A DNA stretch of 64,000 nt from Notolepis coatsorum (taxonomy: Eukaryota > Chordata > Actinopteri > Aulopiformes > Paralepididae), in NCBI GenBank assembly GCA_963971535.1, contig OZ020592.1:54443150-54507149 (forward strand), read 5' to 3'. Below the pieces are notes generated by a model. The model made no database searches, was not told where the DNA came from, and was given only the letters and a program-made list of their open reading frames with translations. Numbering within the stretch: the stretch's first letter is position 1; the number at the start of each line of letters is the position of its first letter. The position numbers were made by a program, and so were the translations under genes. Positions 9,169-19,300 of the stretch are shown piece after piece.

Positions 9169-9658
9169 GCCTGGGGAAGGTGCTAGCAGGTGGGCATGTC
9201 TCTCCGGTCTTACCGTTCACGACTCACGTACTTTTTTTGATGTCACTGTCAGGTGGGGGGATTCTTCTAAAACGGCCAAGGCTTTAGTGGATTCGGGGGC
9301 TGCGGGCAACTTGATTCATGTGGGGGTGGCTCTAGAATGGGGGGTTCCCTTGGAAACGCTAGAGGTGCCCATCCCTGTCCGTTCGCTAGACGGCCGACCG
9401 CTTGGCTGTGGATTTATTACCCAGCGCACTGGGAAACTGTGGGTTCGGGTGGCGGGTAGCGAGGGGGAATATTTGAATTTTTTTGTTGTTATGTCTCCTC
9501 ATTCTGACATTGTTTTAGGCCACTCTTGGCTTGTGCTGCATAATCCTCTTATTAATTGGGCTACGGGTGAACTCTCCATGGGAAGCGGCGTTGACGCTGG
9601 CGTGAGTTCATCCCCCCCCCCCCCCCCCCCCCCCCTCTTTTGTCTCTCTCCAGGTTGA
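9086..9658 (+). CDS. Gypsy protease region, ends after a C tract
   Basis: Aspartic protease that would mature the Gag-Pol polyprotein. The active-site region is seen as ALVDSGAAGNLI (DSG variant of DTG), followed by GHSWLVLHNPLINW typical of the domain end. Downstream a run of about 24 C (9611-9634) encodes poly-proline, and the frame then closes at 9656-9658. The next polymerase sequence continues in another frame, so the C tract has probably changed length and broken the polyprotein. The frame start at 9086 overlaps gag. Confidence 0.7.
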   Translation: MRGAVFVVAARGIASPPVMARETQEPARPGEGASRWACLSGLTVHDSRTFFDVTVRWGDSSKTAKALVDSGAAGNLIHVGVALEWGVPLETLEVPIPVRSLDGRPLGCGFITQRTGKLWVRVAGSEGEYLNFFVVMSPHSDIVLGHSWLVLHNPLINWATGELSMGSGVDAGVSSSPPPPPPPLFCLSPG

Positions 9659-9659
9659 C

Positions 9660-11085
9660 GGTGGACGTTGCAGATTCTTTATTATCCCCCAACCCCGATT
9701 TGGCAGGTGTTCCTGCGGTCTATTGTGACCTGGCGGACGTTTTTAGTAAGTAGCCTCATAGACCTTACGACTGCACCATTGATCTTCTACCCGGCGCTTC
9801 TCCGCCCCGGGGACGGATGTTCTCTCTCTCCCGCCCTGAGACAGTGTCCATGAACACTTACATTCGAGAGGCACTGTCCGCGGGGCATATCCGACCGTCC
9901 ACATCCCCTGCAGGCGCTGGCTTCTTTTTTGTGGCTAAAAAAGATGGTGATCAGCGGCCGTGCATAGACTATAGGGGGTTGAATGACGTTTCCATCAAGA
10001 ACCGTTATCCTTTACCGCTCATGGACACCGCCTTTGAGTGCTTACAGGGGGCACAGGTCTTTTCTAAACTTGACTTACGTAATGCATACAATTTGGTCAG
10101 GATTAGAGAAGGGGACGAGTGGAAAACTGCATTTAATACTCCTAATGGGCATTATGAGTATTTAGTCATGCCTTTTGGTTTAGCTAATGCTCCAGCAGTT
10201 TTCCAAGCCCTGGTCAACGACGTGCTCCGGGATCTAATTGGGGTGTCAGTGTTTGTATATTTGGATGACATCCTTATTTTTTCTCGCGATATGGTGCAAC
10301 ACCAACTGCACGTTTGTGAGGTGCTTCAACGTCTCCTTAAGCATCAACTGTTTGTTAAGGCAGAGAAGTGTGTGTTTCACACTGACACCGTTTCCTTCCT
10401 GGGCGTTGTGTTGACGAAGGGCGATCTTCGCATGGATCCAGCCAAGGTGAGTGCAGTCTTGGATTGGCCACGGCCTTCGCCGCTCAAGGGGTTACAACGG
10501 TTTTTGGGCTTTGCAAATTTTTACAGGCGCTTTATTCGCAATTTTAGCGCCTTAGTCAATCCATTAACAGCTCTCACTAAGTCCTCTCTCCCTGGCTTTG
10601 AATGGTCGCCTAGAGCAGAGTCAGCCTTCTGCGACCTCAAACGTCGATTTACCTCCGCCCCTGTACTGATCCGTCACGACACAGAGGCTCCGTTCATTGT
10701 GGAGGTGGCCTCTGACACCGCGATGGGAGGGGTAATCTCGCAGAGATGTTTAAAGGATGGTAAGGTGCATCCTTGTGCCTTCTTTTCGCGCCGGCTGTCT
10801 CCGGCCGAGCGTAACTACGACGTGGGTAATCGGGAGTTGTTGGCAATCAAATTGGCATTGGAGGAATGGAGACATTGGTTAGAGGGGGCGGCACATCCTT
10901 TCATTGTTTGGACTGACCATAAGAACTTGGCTTACATCCAAGGGGCTAAACGCCTTAACGCTCGCCAGGCCAGGTGGGTGTTATTCTTCACTCGATTTCG
11001 ATTTTCCATCTCCTATCGACCCGGTTCCAGTTTGATCTTCCGGGTCGAGAGGAGAAGCCCCACCCTATTATTCCACAGGCCTTGA
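9660..11085 (+). pseudogene. Gypsy reverse transcriptase and RNase H, with an upstream stop
   Basis: Open from 9817 (422 codons), but the domain starts earlier: the linker (CDLADVFSK) is followed by a TAG at 9751-9753 in the same frame. RT motifs are intact: [33 protein letters not shown] (motif A), [20 protein letters not shown] (motif B) and [12 protein letters not shown] (motif C, catalytic YLDD). RNase H follows with [34 protein letters not shown] and [20 protein letters not shown]. After ISYRPGSS the expected domain end is lost to a frameshift or small deletion and the frame closes at 11085. The enzyme domain is thus well preserved but not connected to Gag or integrase. Confidence 0.85.
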
Positions 11086-11126
11086 TTTTGGCACCCGTGT
11101 CATGGGGCATAGATAGGGTGGTGAGG

Positions 11127-12114
11127 TCGGCTCAGGCACGGGAGCCCGATCCCGGTGGGGGTCCTCCGGGTCGGATGTATGTGCCCAAGGCGGCACGCTC
11201 GCGCCTGATGCAGTGGGCGCATACATTCTCTCTCACCGGCCACCCTGGGGCCACCAGAACCCTGGAGTTTGTCCGTAGGAGGTTTTGGTGGCCGACAGAG
11301 GGGGGGGATACACGCTCCTTTGTGGCGGCCTGTCCGGTGTGCGCGCGCAGTAAGACCTCTCGCCGTGCGCTGGCGGGATCTGGAGGGCGTTCTGAGGTGC
11401 TACGTTGCTGGGTGTCCGGCGACGTGGAGTAGGAGGTTGGCCTGGGCTGAGTATGCGCATAATACCCTCCTCTCCTCCTCTACTGGTATGTCTCCCTTTC
11501 AGTGTCAATATGGTTTTCAACCTCCTCTGTTTCCCGAACAGGAGCAGGAGGTGGGGGTGCCGTCGGCCCAGGCACATGTGGCTCGTTGTCGCAGGACGTG
11601 GAACAGAGTACGGACGGCGCTGCAGAAGGCCTCGGTTAAGGCTCAGCGGCAAGCTAACCGCAAGCAGTATCCGGCTCCGGTTTTCCGTCCGGGACAGCGG
11701 GTTTGGCTTTCCACTCGTGATCTCCCTCTCCGGGTGGAGTCCAGGAAGCTGGCTCCTCGCTTTATAGGCCCCTTTAAAGTGGTGCGTCGGGTGAATCCTA
11801 TGGCTTACAGGCTACGCCTTCCGGCCTCTATGAGGGTCCATCTGACGTTTCATGTGTCTCTGTTGAAGCCGTTCCTCTCATCGCCCTTGTCCCCGCCACT
11901 CCCTGCGGTTCCTCCGCCCCGCATTATTGACGGTCAGCCTGTCTATACGGTGCAGAGAATCCTGAGTTGTAGGCGGAGGGGTAGGGGGTTTCAGTTCTTG
12001 GTGGATTGGGAGGGGTACGGGGTAGAAGAGCGTTCTTGGGTGCCTCAACGGGACTTGTTAGACCCCAGCCTGATCGATGATTTCCGGCGGCTGCATCCCG
12101 AGGCCCCTAGGTGA
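11127..12114 (+). pseudogene. Gypsy integrase, catalytic core deleted, chromodomain kept
   Basis: The zinc-binding domain is readable to about 11385 ([18 protein letters not shown], then [12 protein letters not shown]). Sequence then jumps to the post-core part ([20 protein letters not shown], near 11440), skipping the whole D,D-35-E core, which I estimate at 350-400 bp. The remainder is an open frame to 12114 with the SH3-like region ([36 protein letters not shown]) and a C-terminal chromodomain ([38 protein letters not shown]). A chromodomain normally targets integration to marked chromatin. Without the core the copy cannot integrate. Confidence 0.85.
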
Positions 12115-12145
12115 ACGTCAGGTGCCGTTCGTCGGGGGGGGATAC

Positions 12146-12557
12146 TGTAACGTTCGGGAGACTATCCTCCTTAGGATAGTATCCCACTGTCTACCTGGGT
12201 CACTCCTGTTGTTATGGGTTCACCTTGTATGTCACCACTGATTGCTGTCATCACTAATTGTCTGTCACACCTGGGTGCTGTCATTGGTTGACAGACTGCT
12301 GTCACTCATTGACAGCGTGGAATGTGTAGTATGTGACCTATTTAACGTTTGCTCTATCCTTTGTCCTTTGCTAGAGCTTCACTAAACCTACGGACAAGAT
12401 ACAGCTGGAACAAGCACAGACATAATTGTCTTTATCCATGTACTTGCATTATTTGCTTTTCCCTGATAATAAACAGTACAGCTTTTTTGGAAGAGTAACA
12501 TATCTCCGTCTCGTTCTTCTTCTCGACAACTTGGAAGTCACTTACCCGTTCGTAACA
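12146..12557 (+). repeat. Gypsy 3' LTR, 412 bp
   Basis: Begins TGTAACGTTCGGG right after a G8 purine tract and ends CGTTCGTAACA, so the edges are TG...CA and TGTAACG pairs with CGTAACA. AATAAA at 12468-12473 would be the poly(A) signal. TTTAAC near 12341 is a weak TATA candidate. No partner LTR is found upstream, so no age can be estimated. Confidence 0.8.
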
Positions 12558-13556
12558 CAGTTATGATATTACATTCTGCATAATTCGTATGCAAAATATT
12601 GTGGTTCCCTGCTTTAGTCTGTTGACACATTTCTATACTAAAAATGCTTGTGTAGTCCTGTGTCATACCTAAATGTCATATAACTGAATTGTATAGAAAC
12701 AACTCACCAAAAGTGACTATTGCACAACTGATTTGACAAAAAAAATCCACCAAGGGGGGCCTTCACCCACCCCCCCCTTCTCGCCATACCTTGCCTTTTA
12801 CTGAAACGCCGCCACTGCGTTAGCCTAGCTAACGTTAGATACATATCTAGCAAGCTATAGAAATAATACGTTTAATGTGACTCTTCTAGTGAGCTTGAAT
12901 CAGAATATTCCACCCATAAATAGCTAATGTCAAATATAAATAACGCAATGGCCATAACAACCCGTTCGTTTTGACGGAAGCTAGTTAACGTTAGCTAGTT
13001 AGCCAGCTAGCTATTAGTACCGGTGATGTTCCTAATTGATTTCAGTCGATTTACATTAGCGAGATTGGCCTACGTTCCGTTACATATTCATAATCATGAG
13101 AGGGTTAGGAGTCTGAAGCGGGATGTCGAAAGATGCTAAACATTTATTAATATTAAACTCTGTTGACGTTGAGCTCGTTTGCTGACAGAAAAGTGCTGAC
13201 AGGAAAGTAACAAACAATATGGTCCATGCGGAACCCTTATCCCCAACACTGTTAAAGTTGTTGATCTTCCACAAAAGATGAATTGTTTAAATGTATGTTT
13301 AATCCAGTAATAATTAAGGCTGTCCCCGAAGCCTGTTTTTGGGATTCAAACTTCGTCAGGGTTTTTCGAACGAACGTTCGAACCTTCGTTTTTAATTAAA
13401 AAAGAAAATAAATCATTTTTTTTTTTTTTTTTTTTTAAATATCCTCAAACTAAATCCTCAATTTGAATAAAGTGATTAATCTGATACAATTTGTTTTTCT
13501 TTTTTTTATTAAATCAACTTTCCAGACCCAGCCCAGGGAGAAGCCCCAGCCCAACT
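12558..13556. other. Spacer, no gene seen
   Basis: AT-rich sequence with GCTAAC/GTTAGC motifs (12818-13010) and a T run at 13416-13436. The open frame on the minus strand at 13080-13274 has no recognisable domain. I see nothing I can name. Confidence 0.4.
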
Positions 13557-13644
13557 AAATCAACTTTCTTGAACTCACTGGAGGCCAAACCCGAGATACG
13601 ACTATCTTGGGTTTGGCCTCCAGTGAGTTAAAGAAAGTTGATTT
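13557..13644. repeat. 88-bp near-perfect palindrome with piggyBac-like ends
   Basis: Arms 13557-13598 and 13603-13644 match at 40 of 42 positions around a 4-base centre. Each arm contains GAACTCACTGGAGGCC or AACTCACTGGAGGCC followed by AAACCC, which resembles the ends of the TTAA-flanked elements at 13659 and 35308. It may be two element termini fused head to head. Confidence 0.75.
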
Positions 13645-13658
13645 AATTGATTCATGGG

Positions 13659-14114
13659 TTAACTCGCCGTGCTCTGGGTGCCAAACCCAAGAAATCTCTG
13701 GTTTTAATCGATATTTATTTTATTAGCGATATCCATTCATTTTTCATCCATCCAGCCTGACGTTATAATTGGAAATGGGTCCGAGCTCGCAAAGGGCAAA
13801 TACCGCCGCCTATCGTCTCCCGAATGGTATTGCACATCATTGGATTGGATTGGTTAGGACTGTGCATCAAAAAAATAAGTCCGGTCCAGGTTTAACTTCT
13901 CGGGCATGCAGTATCATTATAACAGATGGACTGGGGACACTCAGAGCAGCGCGGATTATGTGTTTTGGATAATAACGTTGGATCAATAAACGCGATCAAT
14001 ATTTGGAATGGCGATCAGGAATTGGATTCATCTTTTTGCATGACATCAGATGTGAAGTAAGGCCTTTATGTTACGAATCTTGGGGTAATCAGATGTTCCT
14101 TTCACCGCCATCGG

Positions 14115-14196
<82 letters not shown>

Positions 14197-14558
14197 TCGC
14201 GCCGACCAAAGTATGAAGAAGCGATTTTTCAGACCCTGCTTCTCTTCGTGCATGAGGACACATATACTATCGATAATTTAGCGTTTATTTGAAAATGATT
14301 CATAAATCAAGCGACAAATGGCACGATTTCTAAGGAAATACATTTAAGCTCAATTTGCTGGAGTTTATTGAGATGAGACAGAACGCCCTAGAAATATATT
14401 GATATTCATCACGGTATAAAATGGAAATGTGGAAAAAAATTATCTGTTTCGTGCATTTTGACTGGTAGCAACTCATTGACAATCACTGTGTTATTTAGAT
14501 CTATTGCTATTATATTTTATATGTTTTAAGCACTCGCTGTTGGCCCCCAATGAGTTAA
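13659..14558. mobile_element. TTAA-flanked piggyBac-like non-autonomous element
   Basis: The unit is bounded by TTAA at 13659 and 14555-14558. The left end reads TTAACTCGCC and the right end, reversed, TTAACTCATTGGGGGCCAA. Similar ends occur at 34321/35311 and 47121. piggyBac elements use TTAA as target and leave it at both edges, so the assignment is an inference from target and terminal similarity. It has no transposase. It includes the GT microsatellite at 14117-14192. The interior (GGAATGGCGATCAG near 14008) recurs at 46602. Confidence 0.5.
14117..14192. repeat. (GT)n microsatellite
   Basis: About 38 uninterrupted GT units; likely polymorphic. Confidence 0.95.
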
Positions 14559-14949
14559 TGAATATAACTCATCAGTTTCTTTTAATACTATAATATTAGT
14601 GTAGCCTAATCTTTATCTGCAACTGTGAAGAAAAACCCCCATTGGTTTAAACAGAATTAATTAAATAAAATGTTTTAAAAAAATTATTAAAAATAAAAAA
14701 TTGACATGTAGCCTACATATTTATAATCATGAACGTTTATTTGGAAGTATTTTTTATTCTGTACTTAGTTTGAAAGTGGTCAGACAGTTCCCTCTGTGTG
14801 TAATACAGACAGTCTTCACACATTCATAAATAACACTTACAGAAAGCTGATTTGGGCACTGTAATAAAAGACATTTTGTTCAATGGGAAATATTTTTTTT
14901 ACCGAATACCGTGATACCGTGAAACCGGGGTATTTTTGCCCAAGGTTAT
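14559..14949. mobile_element. Spacer and a DNA-transposon end, target of the BEL insertion
   Basis: AT-rich spacer. From about 14900 the sequence ACCGTGATACCGTGAAACCG..AAGGTTAT continues, after removing the BEL element, into CATACCTTC and CATACCGGCACATGCC at 23989-24020. This continuous block resembles the terminal part of a common fish non-autonomous DNA transposon. The family name is not certain. Confidence 0.4.
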
Positions 14950-16283
14950 TGTTACAAAGGATCAGATTAAACCGAATATATATATTTATTGATTGATATA
15001 TATTGCATAGTATTTGTATATCGTTTGATATCCCTTGTATATTCCTTGTACATATACACGGAATATCCCTTTAGCCTAGTACAGACCATAATATTTCATT
15101 CTCCTATTGGACAGCGGTCCACAGGCGCCAGGGCCGTGCCTCCAGAGTCAGGTTCAAAGCCACCGTCAAGACATGTCTGTACATGCCCGGCCTTGCCCAG
15201 GAATACGAGACAGAAATGAGGTTGGCACTACATTGTTCGCCGTGCATATAAATATGGCGCAGGTGAATACAGAAGTAGAGTTACCCAATAAGTTGAAGCC
15301 TCACCCACGATACAACGTGCGGTGAAGTATGGCCTGTTTGGCCCCAAATAGAGCATTGAGACCGCGTGCGAATTAATAACTGAATTGTCAGAGTTTGGCG
15401 CTATACCGTCGAGTGCGACATATTTCTATTAAGTCAGTAATAGTCTATTTGTGTATAGTGTATCGTGCGGCTAAAGTTCTACAGTGACCAGCATCACCAA
15501 CGCTTCCTCGTACCAGCTAGAGTGCTTATCCAGGCTGGGCTGCTTTCATGCCGCTTTCACCCGAGGAGACCTAGACGAGAACCGTGTGGACATGTACACT
15601 GGATTAATCTACCCGACTACTACATAGCCCTTTGCGGCTGGATTATATTTGTTTTGGTCCTGTGATTTATGGAGCGGAGAATCGCCGACGCCTACATGTG
15701 TGGGATTTACCCTGTGAGGAGCCACGTCGAGTCTGCGCCTCAGAGAGCCTGAGGCCGGCTAGCTTTCTTCACTGTGGAGCTACAGTCTACGGAGAACAGC
15801 TGTATTCGTCTGTGGATCAAGAGACTATTGCACCGTCTCCTGTACTTGGAGTCTCCTTAGTCATCGTTGACCAGACTCTCTACTACCGACAGATCCTCTA
15901 CCCCTGCTGGCTTACAACCGGGGGGACCCTTCCAGTATCTCCCGCTATATATTACTAGTGTACCATAGATATAATTCCCTAAGATTCAGGTTGTATAATT
16001 ACCTCCTGCGTAACCAGAGAATGGACATTCATTATTGATTTGCCTACGCACATTCCTTTGCCTTATAAGCGCATCCAAAGTAAAATAGAGAAGTATATTA
16101 TGTACCTTTTGCTGCAATAAATACTTAATTACCACTTTGTGTGGAACCGATTCATTGTGGGAAGTGTTCATCATATTTATATATCATGTACTGTATGGCC
16201 AGTAATTAAAGTACATAAAGCGGTAGTGGTTTAATGATACCATACTTATCAATACAGTCAGGGAATTGTACCCCTCAGTTACA
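14950..16283 (+). repeat. BEL-1 5' LTR, 1334 bp
   Basis: Edges TGTTACAAAG and CAGTTACA. Relative to the 3' LTR it differs at 14991 (G/T), 15231 (C/G), 15551 (C/G) and 15844 (A/C). A TATATAT-rich stretch lies near its start (14978-15010). Short open frames inside it have no domain and are repeated unchanged in the 3' LTR. Confidence 0.95.
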
Positions 16284-16285
16284 AT

Positions 16286-16302
16286 TGGTCCTTCGAGCCG
16301 GA
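16286..16302 (+). promoter_or_regulatory. BEL-1 primer-binding site, tRNA-Tyr
   Basis: TGGTCCTTCGAGCCGGA begins two bases after the LTR and is exactly complementary to the CCA-tailed 3' end of vertebrate tRNA-Tyr as I remember it. It would prime minus-strand DNA synthesis. The same 17 bases follow the 5' LTR of BEL-2 (57081-57097). Confidence 0.85.
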
Positions 16303-16351
16303 GGGTAACTAGTGTAATATTAATATAGTGGTATTAATATTGACATGGCCA

Positions 16352-19300
16352 ATGATGAACAGTCCACAAAACGGTTCTCCTAAAGTAGATCGCCCGCAGC
16401 GTAGACGGCAGACACCTCAGTACTTAGAGGATTACGTTGCCAATATACTACCTAGCTTTCTACAGACGGTAAACGCGGAAAAAGTAGATAGTAAAATTAT
16501 GTCCGACCCTATCGACCAGGCTACCCCGCCAATAGAGGCCCTAGTGGGTTCTAACGTAACTGACCAAGCTCACGGTAGGGACCAGGAGGGACCCGACATG
16601 ACTTTACCCCCCGCCAAGACCGAAGAAGTAGTCCCCGGAGAGCTCCAGGATAAAGACAGCCCTCCAGGGATGGAACTCTACCCGCTACAAGAAGAGGAGA
16701 GCACCCCGGAGATGGATCTCCAGGACTCGCCACAGGAGAACAGATCTCCAACGAGTACTGCCAGGAGCGGATCACCTCAACCAGCGTCTTCCCCCAGCGA
16801 GGCGGACAAGATGCTGGCACAGGCATTCCTCGCCAGCCTAGCAGCCTCAACAGAGCGCGATCGACTCCAAGCACAGACGCTTAGTGAGCGCGAACATTCT
16901 TCCATGGAAAGAGAACGCCTTCAAGCGCAGCAACGGAGCGACGAAGATCGTATACGTCTAGAGATTAGACGCCTTCAGACGGAAGAGAATATGGTAAGGG
17001 ACCGGGCCGAAGCCCAGCGCGCCGCCGCCGAAGCCCAGCGCGCCGCTGCCGGTGCCCAAAGAGAAGCAGAGCGCGACCTCGCTCTCACCAAGCGCGAAGC
17101 CGAGCGCGACCGATTACAAGCGCAGATAATGGAGCAGCTGATCACCAGGGCAACACCCCCTCCCTCCGCACGGGGTTCCAGGGCCTCGTCAAGACAAGGG
17201 TCAAGGGCACCCTCCCCTACCCGATCAAGCGACCCTGAGCCCGACCACCAGAGAGAGCCTATACCCCCCTCCGAACCCCTTCCCCGACCGGTCCAAGTGA
17301 GACCCAGCTACAAGGAAGAAACGGTCTACACCGCGGAGAGGCTAAATAGACGACTACAGGATCTAGAGGACCTGCCAGAGGAAGAAGAAGAGGGAGAGGA
17401 GGAGAGTCAAGCCCGACAGCAGCACAGTACTCCACAGGACCAGGAGGTCCAGTACAGCCCAGGCTCTACCCCCGCGGCTCTGCGCTACAGACCCCCGACT
17501 CAATTCACGGGTGAGCTTGATGCACGACCAGCCCCGAGGAACAGCACCTGGATACGCGGGCCATGGTACCCAGCAGGTACCAGCCCACCAAGAGGCGTAA
17601 GAGGAGACTCGCCTAGGAGGCCTCTCTTCCAACGCTCACCGATGTGCCAGCCATCCATGGCATCATACATTGGCACACCGACGTTTCCGGACTTCACCCA
17701 CGAGAACAGAGCACAGTACACGGAGCTACGAATGTGCTTAGAGACAATGATGTCCGATGTAGCTGATGAACCGTACAAGTATGCTATCCTACTGAAGCAC
17801 CTCAAGGTGCCCCGAGCGCACAATATAGCGCTGGCCTATGCCACCTCTACTACCCCATACACAGCGGCTCTAGCAGCACTCGACCAAAGATATGGACGCA
17901 TATGGGACTACGTAATACAAGAGATAAGGCATATTGACCGCCTACCCCCAGCCACAGACAATCGCTCACTAGATGACCTGTCTATCAAGGTACAATCCCT
18001 GGTAGGGATGCTGGGGGCGCAAAGAGAAAAGGGTATGCACGAACTGTACGCAAACTCTAATGTCGAGAGGATTTTAGAGAAGCTTCCGCCCGCCCGACAA
18101 GAGCGCTTCAGGCGGCAAAGAGACCACCGTGATCCTAACGGTCCCGAGCCATCCCTCCTAGACCTAGCCGACTTCCTGGCGAGAGAAGTCAACAGCCTAC
18201 GGTTGGATACGTTCATGCGGAGCACCCCAAGCTCCAGAGAGGGACCTAGGAGAGCAAACGATGGCCGCAGATTGGTGACCGTCATGCACCAATCAGAATC
18301 AGTACCGAGCAGCAAGAACCACAGTACCCCCTCGATGAAAGAGAAGTGGAAGATGGTGTGCCCGTACTGCGAAAAGGAACACTGGTTGTCACAATGTGAC
18401 ACGTTCAAGAAGATGACCGCCGACGAGGTGAGTCAATGGATAAAGTCCAACCGACGCTGTTACCAATGTGCGCGCAGTCACATGGCAGCCGATTGCCGCT
18501 TAAAGAAGAGGTGTAATCGGTGTGACGGAGCCCACCTAGATGTCCTACACGACAGTAACAGAAGAAAGCCTGCACCCTCAAGCAGCACAAAGGCAAGTGT
18601 TATGTACATTGACCCCGCCAGCAGCGGGGGCGCCCGGGTGCTCTTAAAGGTGGTCCGCGTAACACTGAGTTACCAAGATAAGGTCATGGACACTTACGCC
18701 GTCCTTGACGACGGGTCAGAGAAGACCCTTCTCCTCACGTCCACTGCGGCCCAGCTGGGGCTGCGGGGGAGCGAAAACCAGATGACGATTCGGACAATAA
18801 GAAGAGATCTAAAGACGATAAAGGGCGAGAATGTCTCCTTCTCTATCGCAGCAAGCGGGCAGCCAGAGAGACGGTATAGGATTACTAATGCTTTCACCAG
18901 CCAAGAAATAGGCCTGTCGCAGTACACTTACCCCATCGCCAAGCTGATGGATAAATATGTGCACCTGCGTCAACTACCTATACCGCTCATAGACGGTGCC
19001 ACCCCGACCCTGCTGATAGGCTCCGACCATGCAGACCTCATCGTCCCGATAGACCGGGTCCACACAGGGCCCAGAGGCTGTCCTGCAGCAGTCGAGACCC
19101 GCCTAGGATGGACATTACAAGGCCCCCTCGCTAAGTCTCTTAACCGAACAGCAGCCACTAACTGCCTCCACTCCAGAGTGACAGAAGAAGACACCACCCT
19201 CCTACAGCATGTCGAGAGGCTATGGACACTAGAGACAATGCCCTTTAAGAACGAAAAGAAAGACATTCGTTCCAAGGAAGACATTTACGCTATAGCCCTC

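Larger units (their letters stand above)
8086..12557 (+). mobile_element. Ty3/Gypsy chromovirus (sushi-like), 5'-truncated
   Basis: The coding order is Gag (CCHC), protease, reverse transcriptase, RNase H, integrase zinc-binding part and C-terminal chromodomain, followed by a purine tract (near 12133-12142) and one LTR at 12146-12557. This order with a chromodomain is the Metaviridae chromovirus type; wording of Gag and polymerase resembles the fish sushi group from which mammalian PEG10/RTL genes derive. No 5' LTR or primer-binding site is present: the left edge runs into the repeat array at about 8086. Several stops and a large integrase deletion make it defective. Confidence 0.85.

Noticed and set aside
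15107..16174. Small frames in the BEL LTRs (and their copies at 22807-23874, 56206-56735, 61558-62063)
   Set aside because: They lie wholly inside LTRs, recur only because the LTRs recur, and have no known domain.
16328..16351. Start of the BEL-1 polyprotein at 16328
   Set aside because: The codon there is GTG; the first in-frame ATG is 16352. The same holds for BEL-2 (57123 versus 57147), Gypsy gag (8149 versus 8179) and element E gag (30566 versus 30503).
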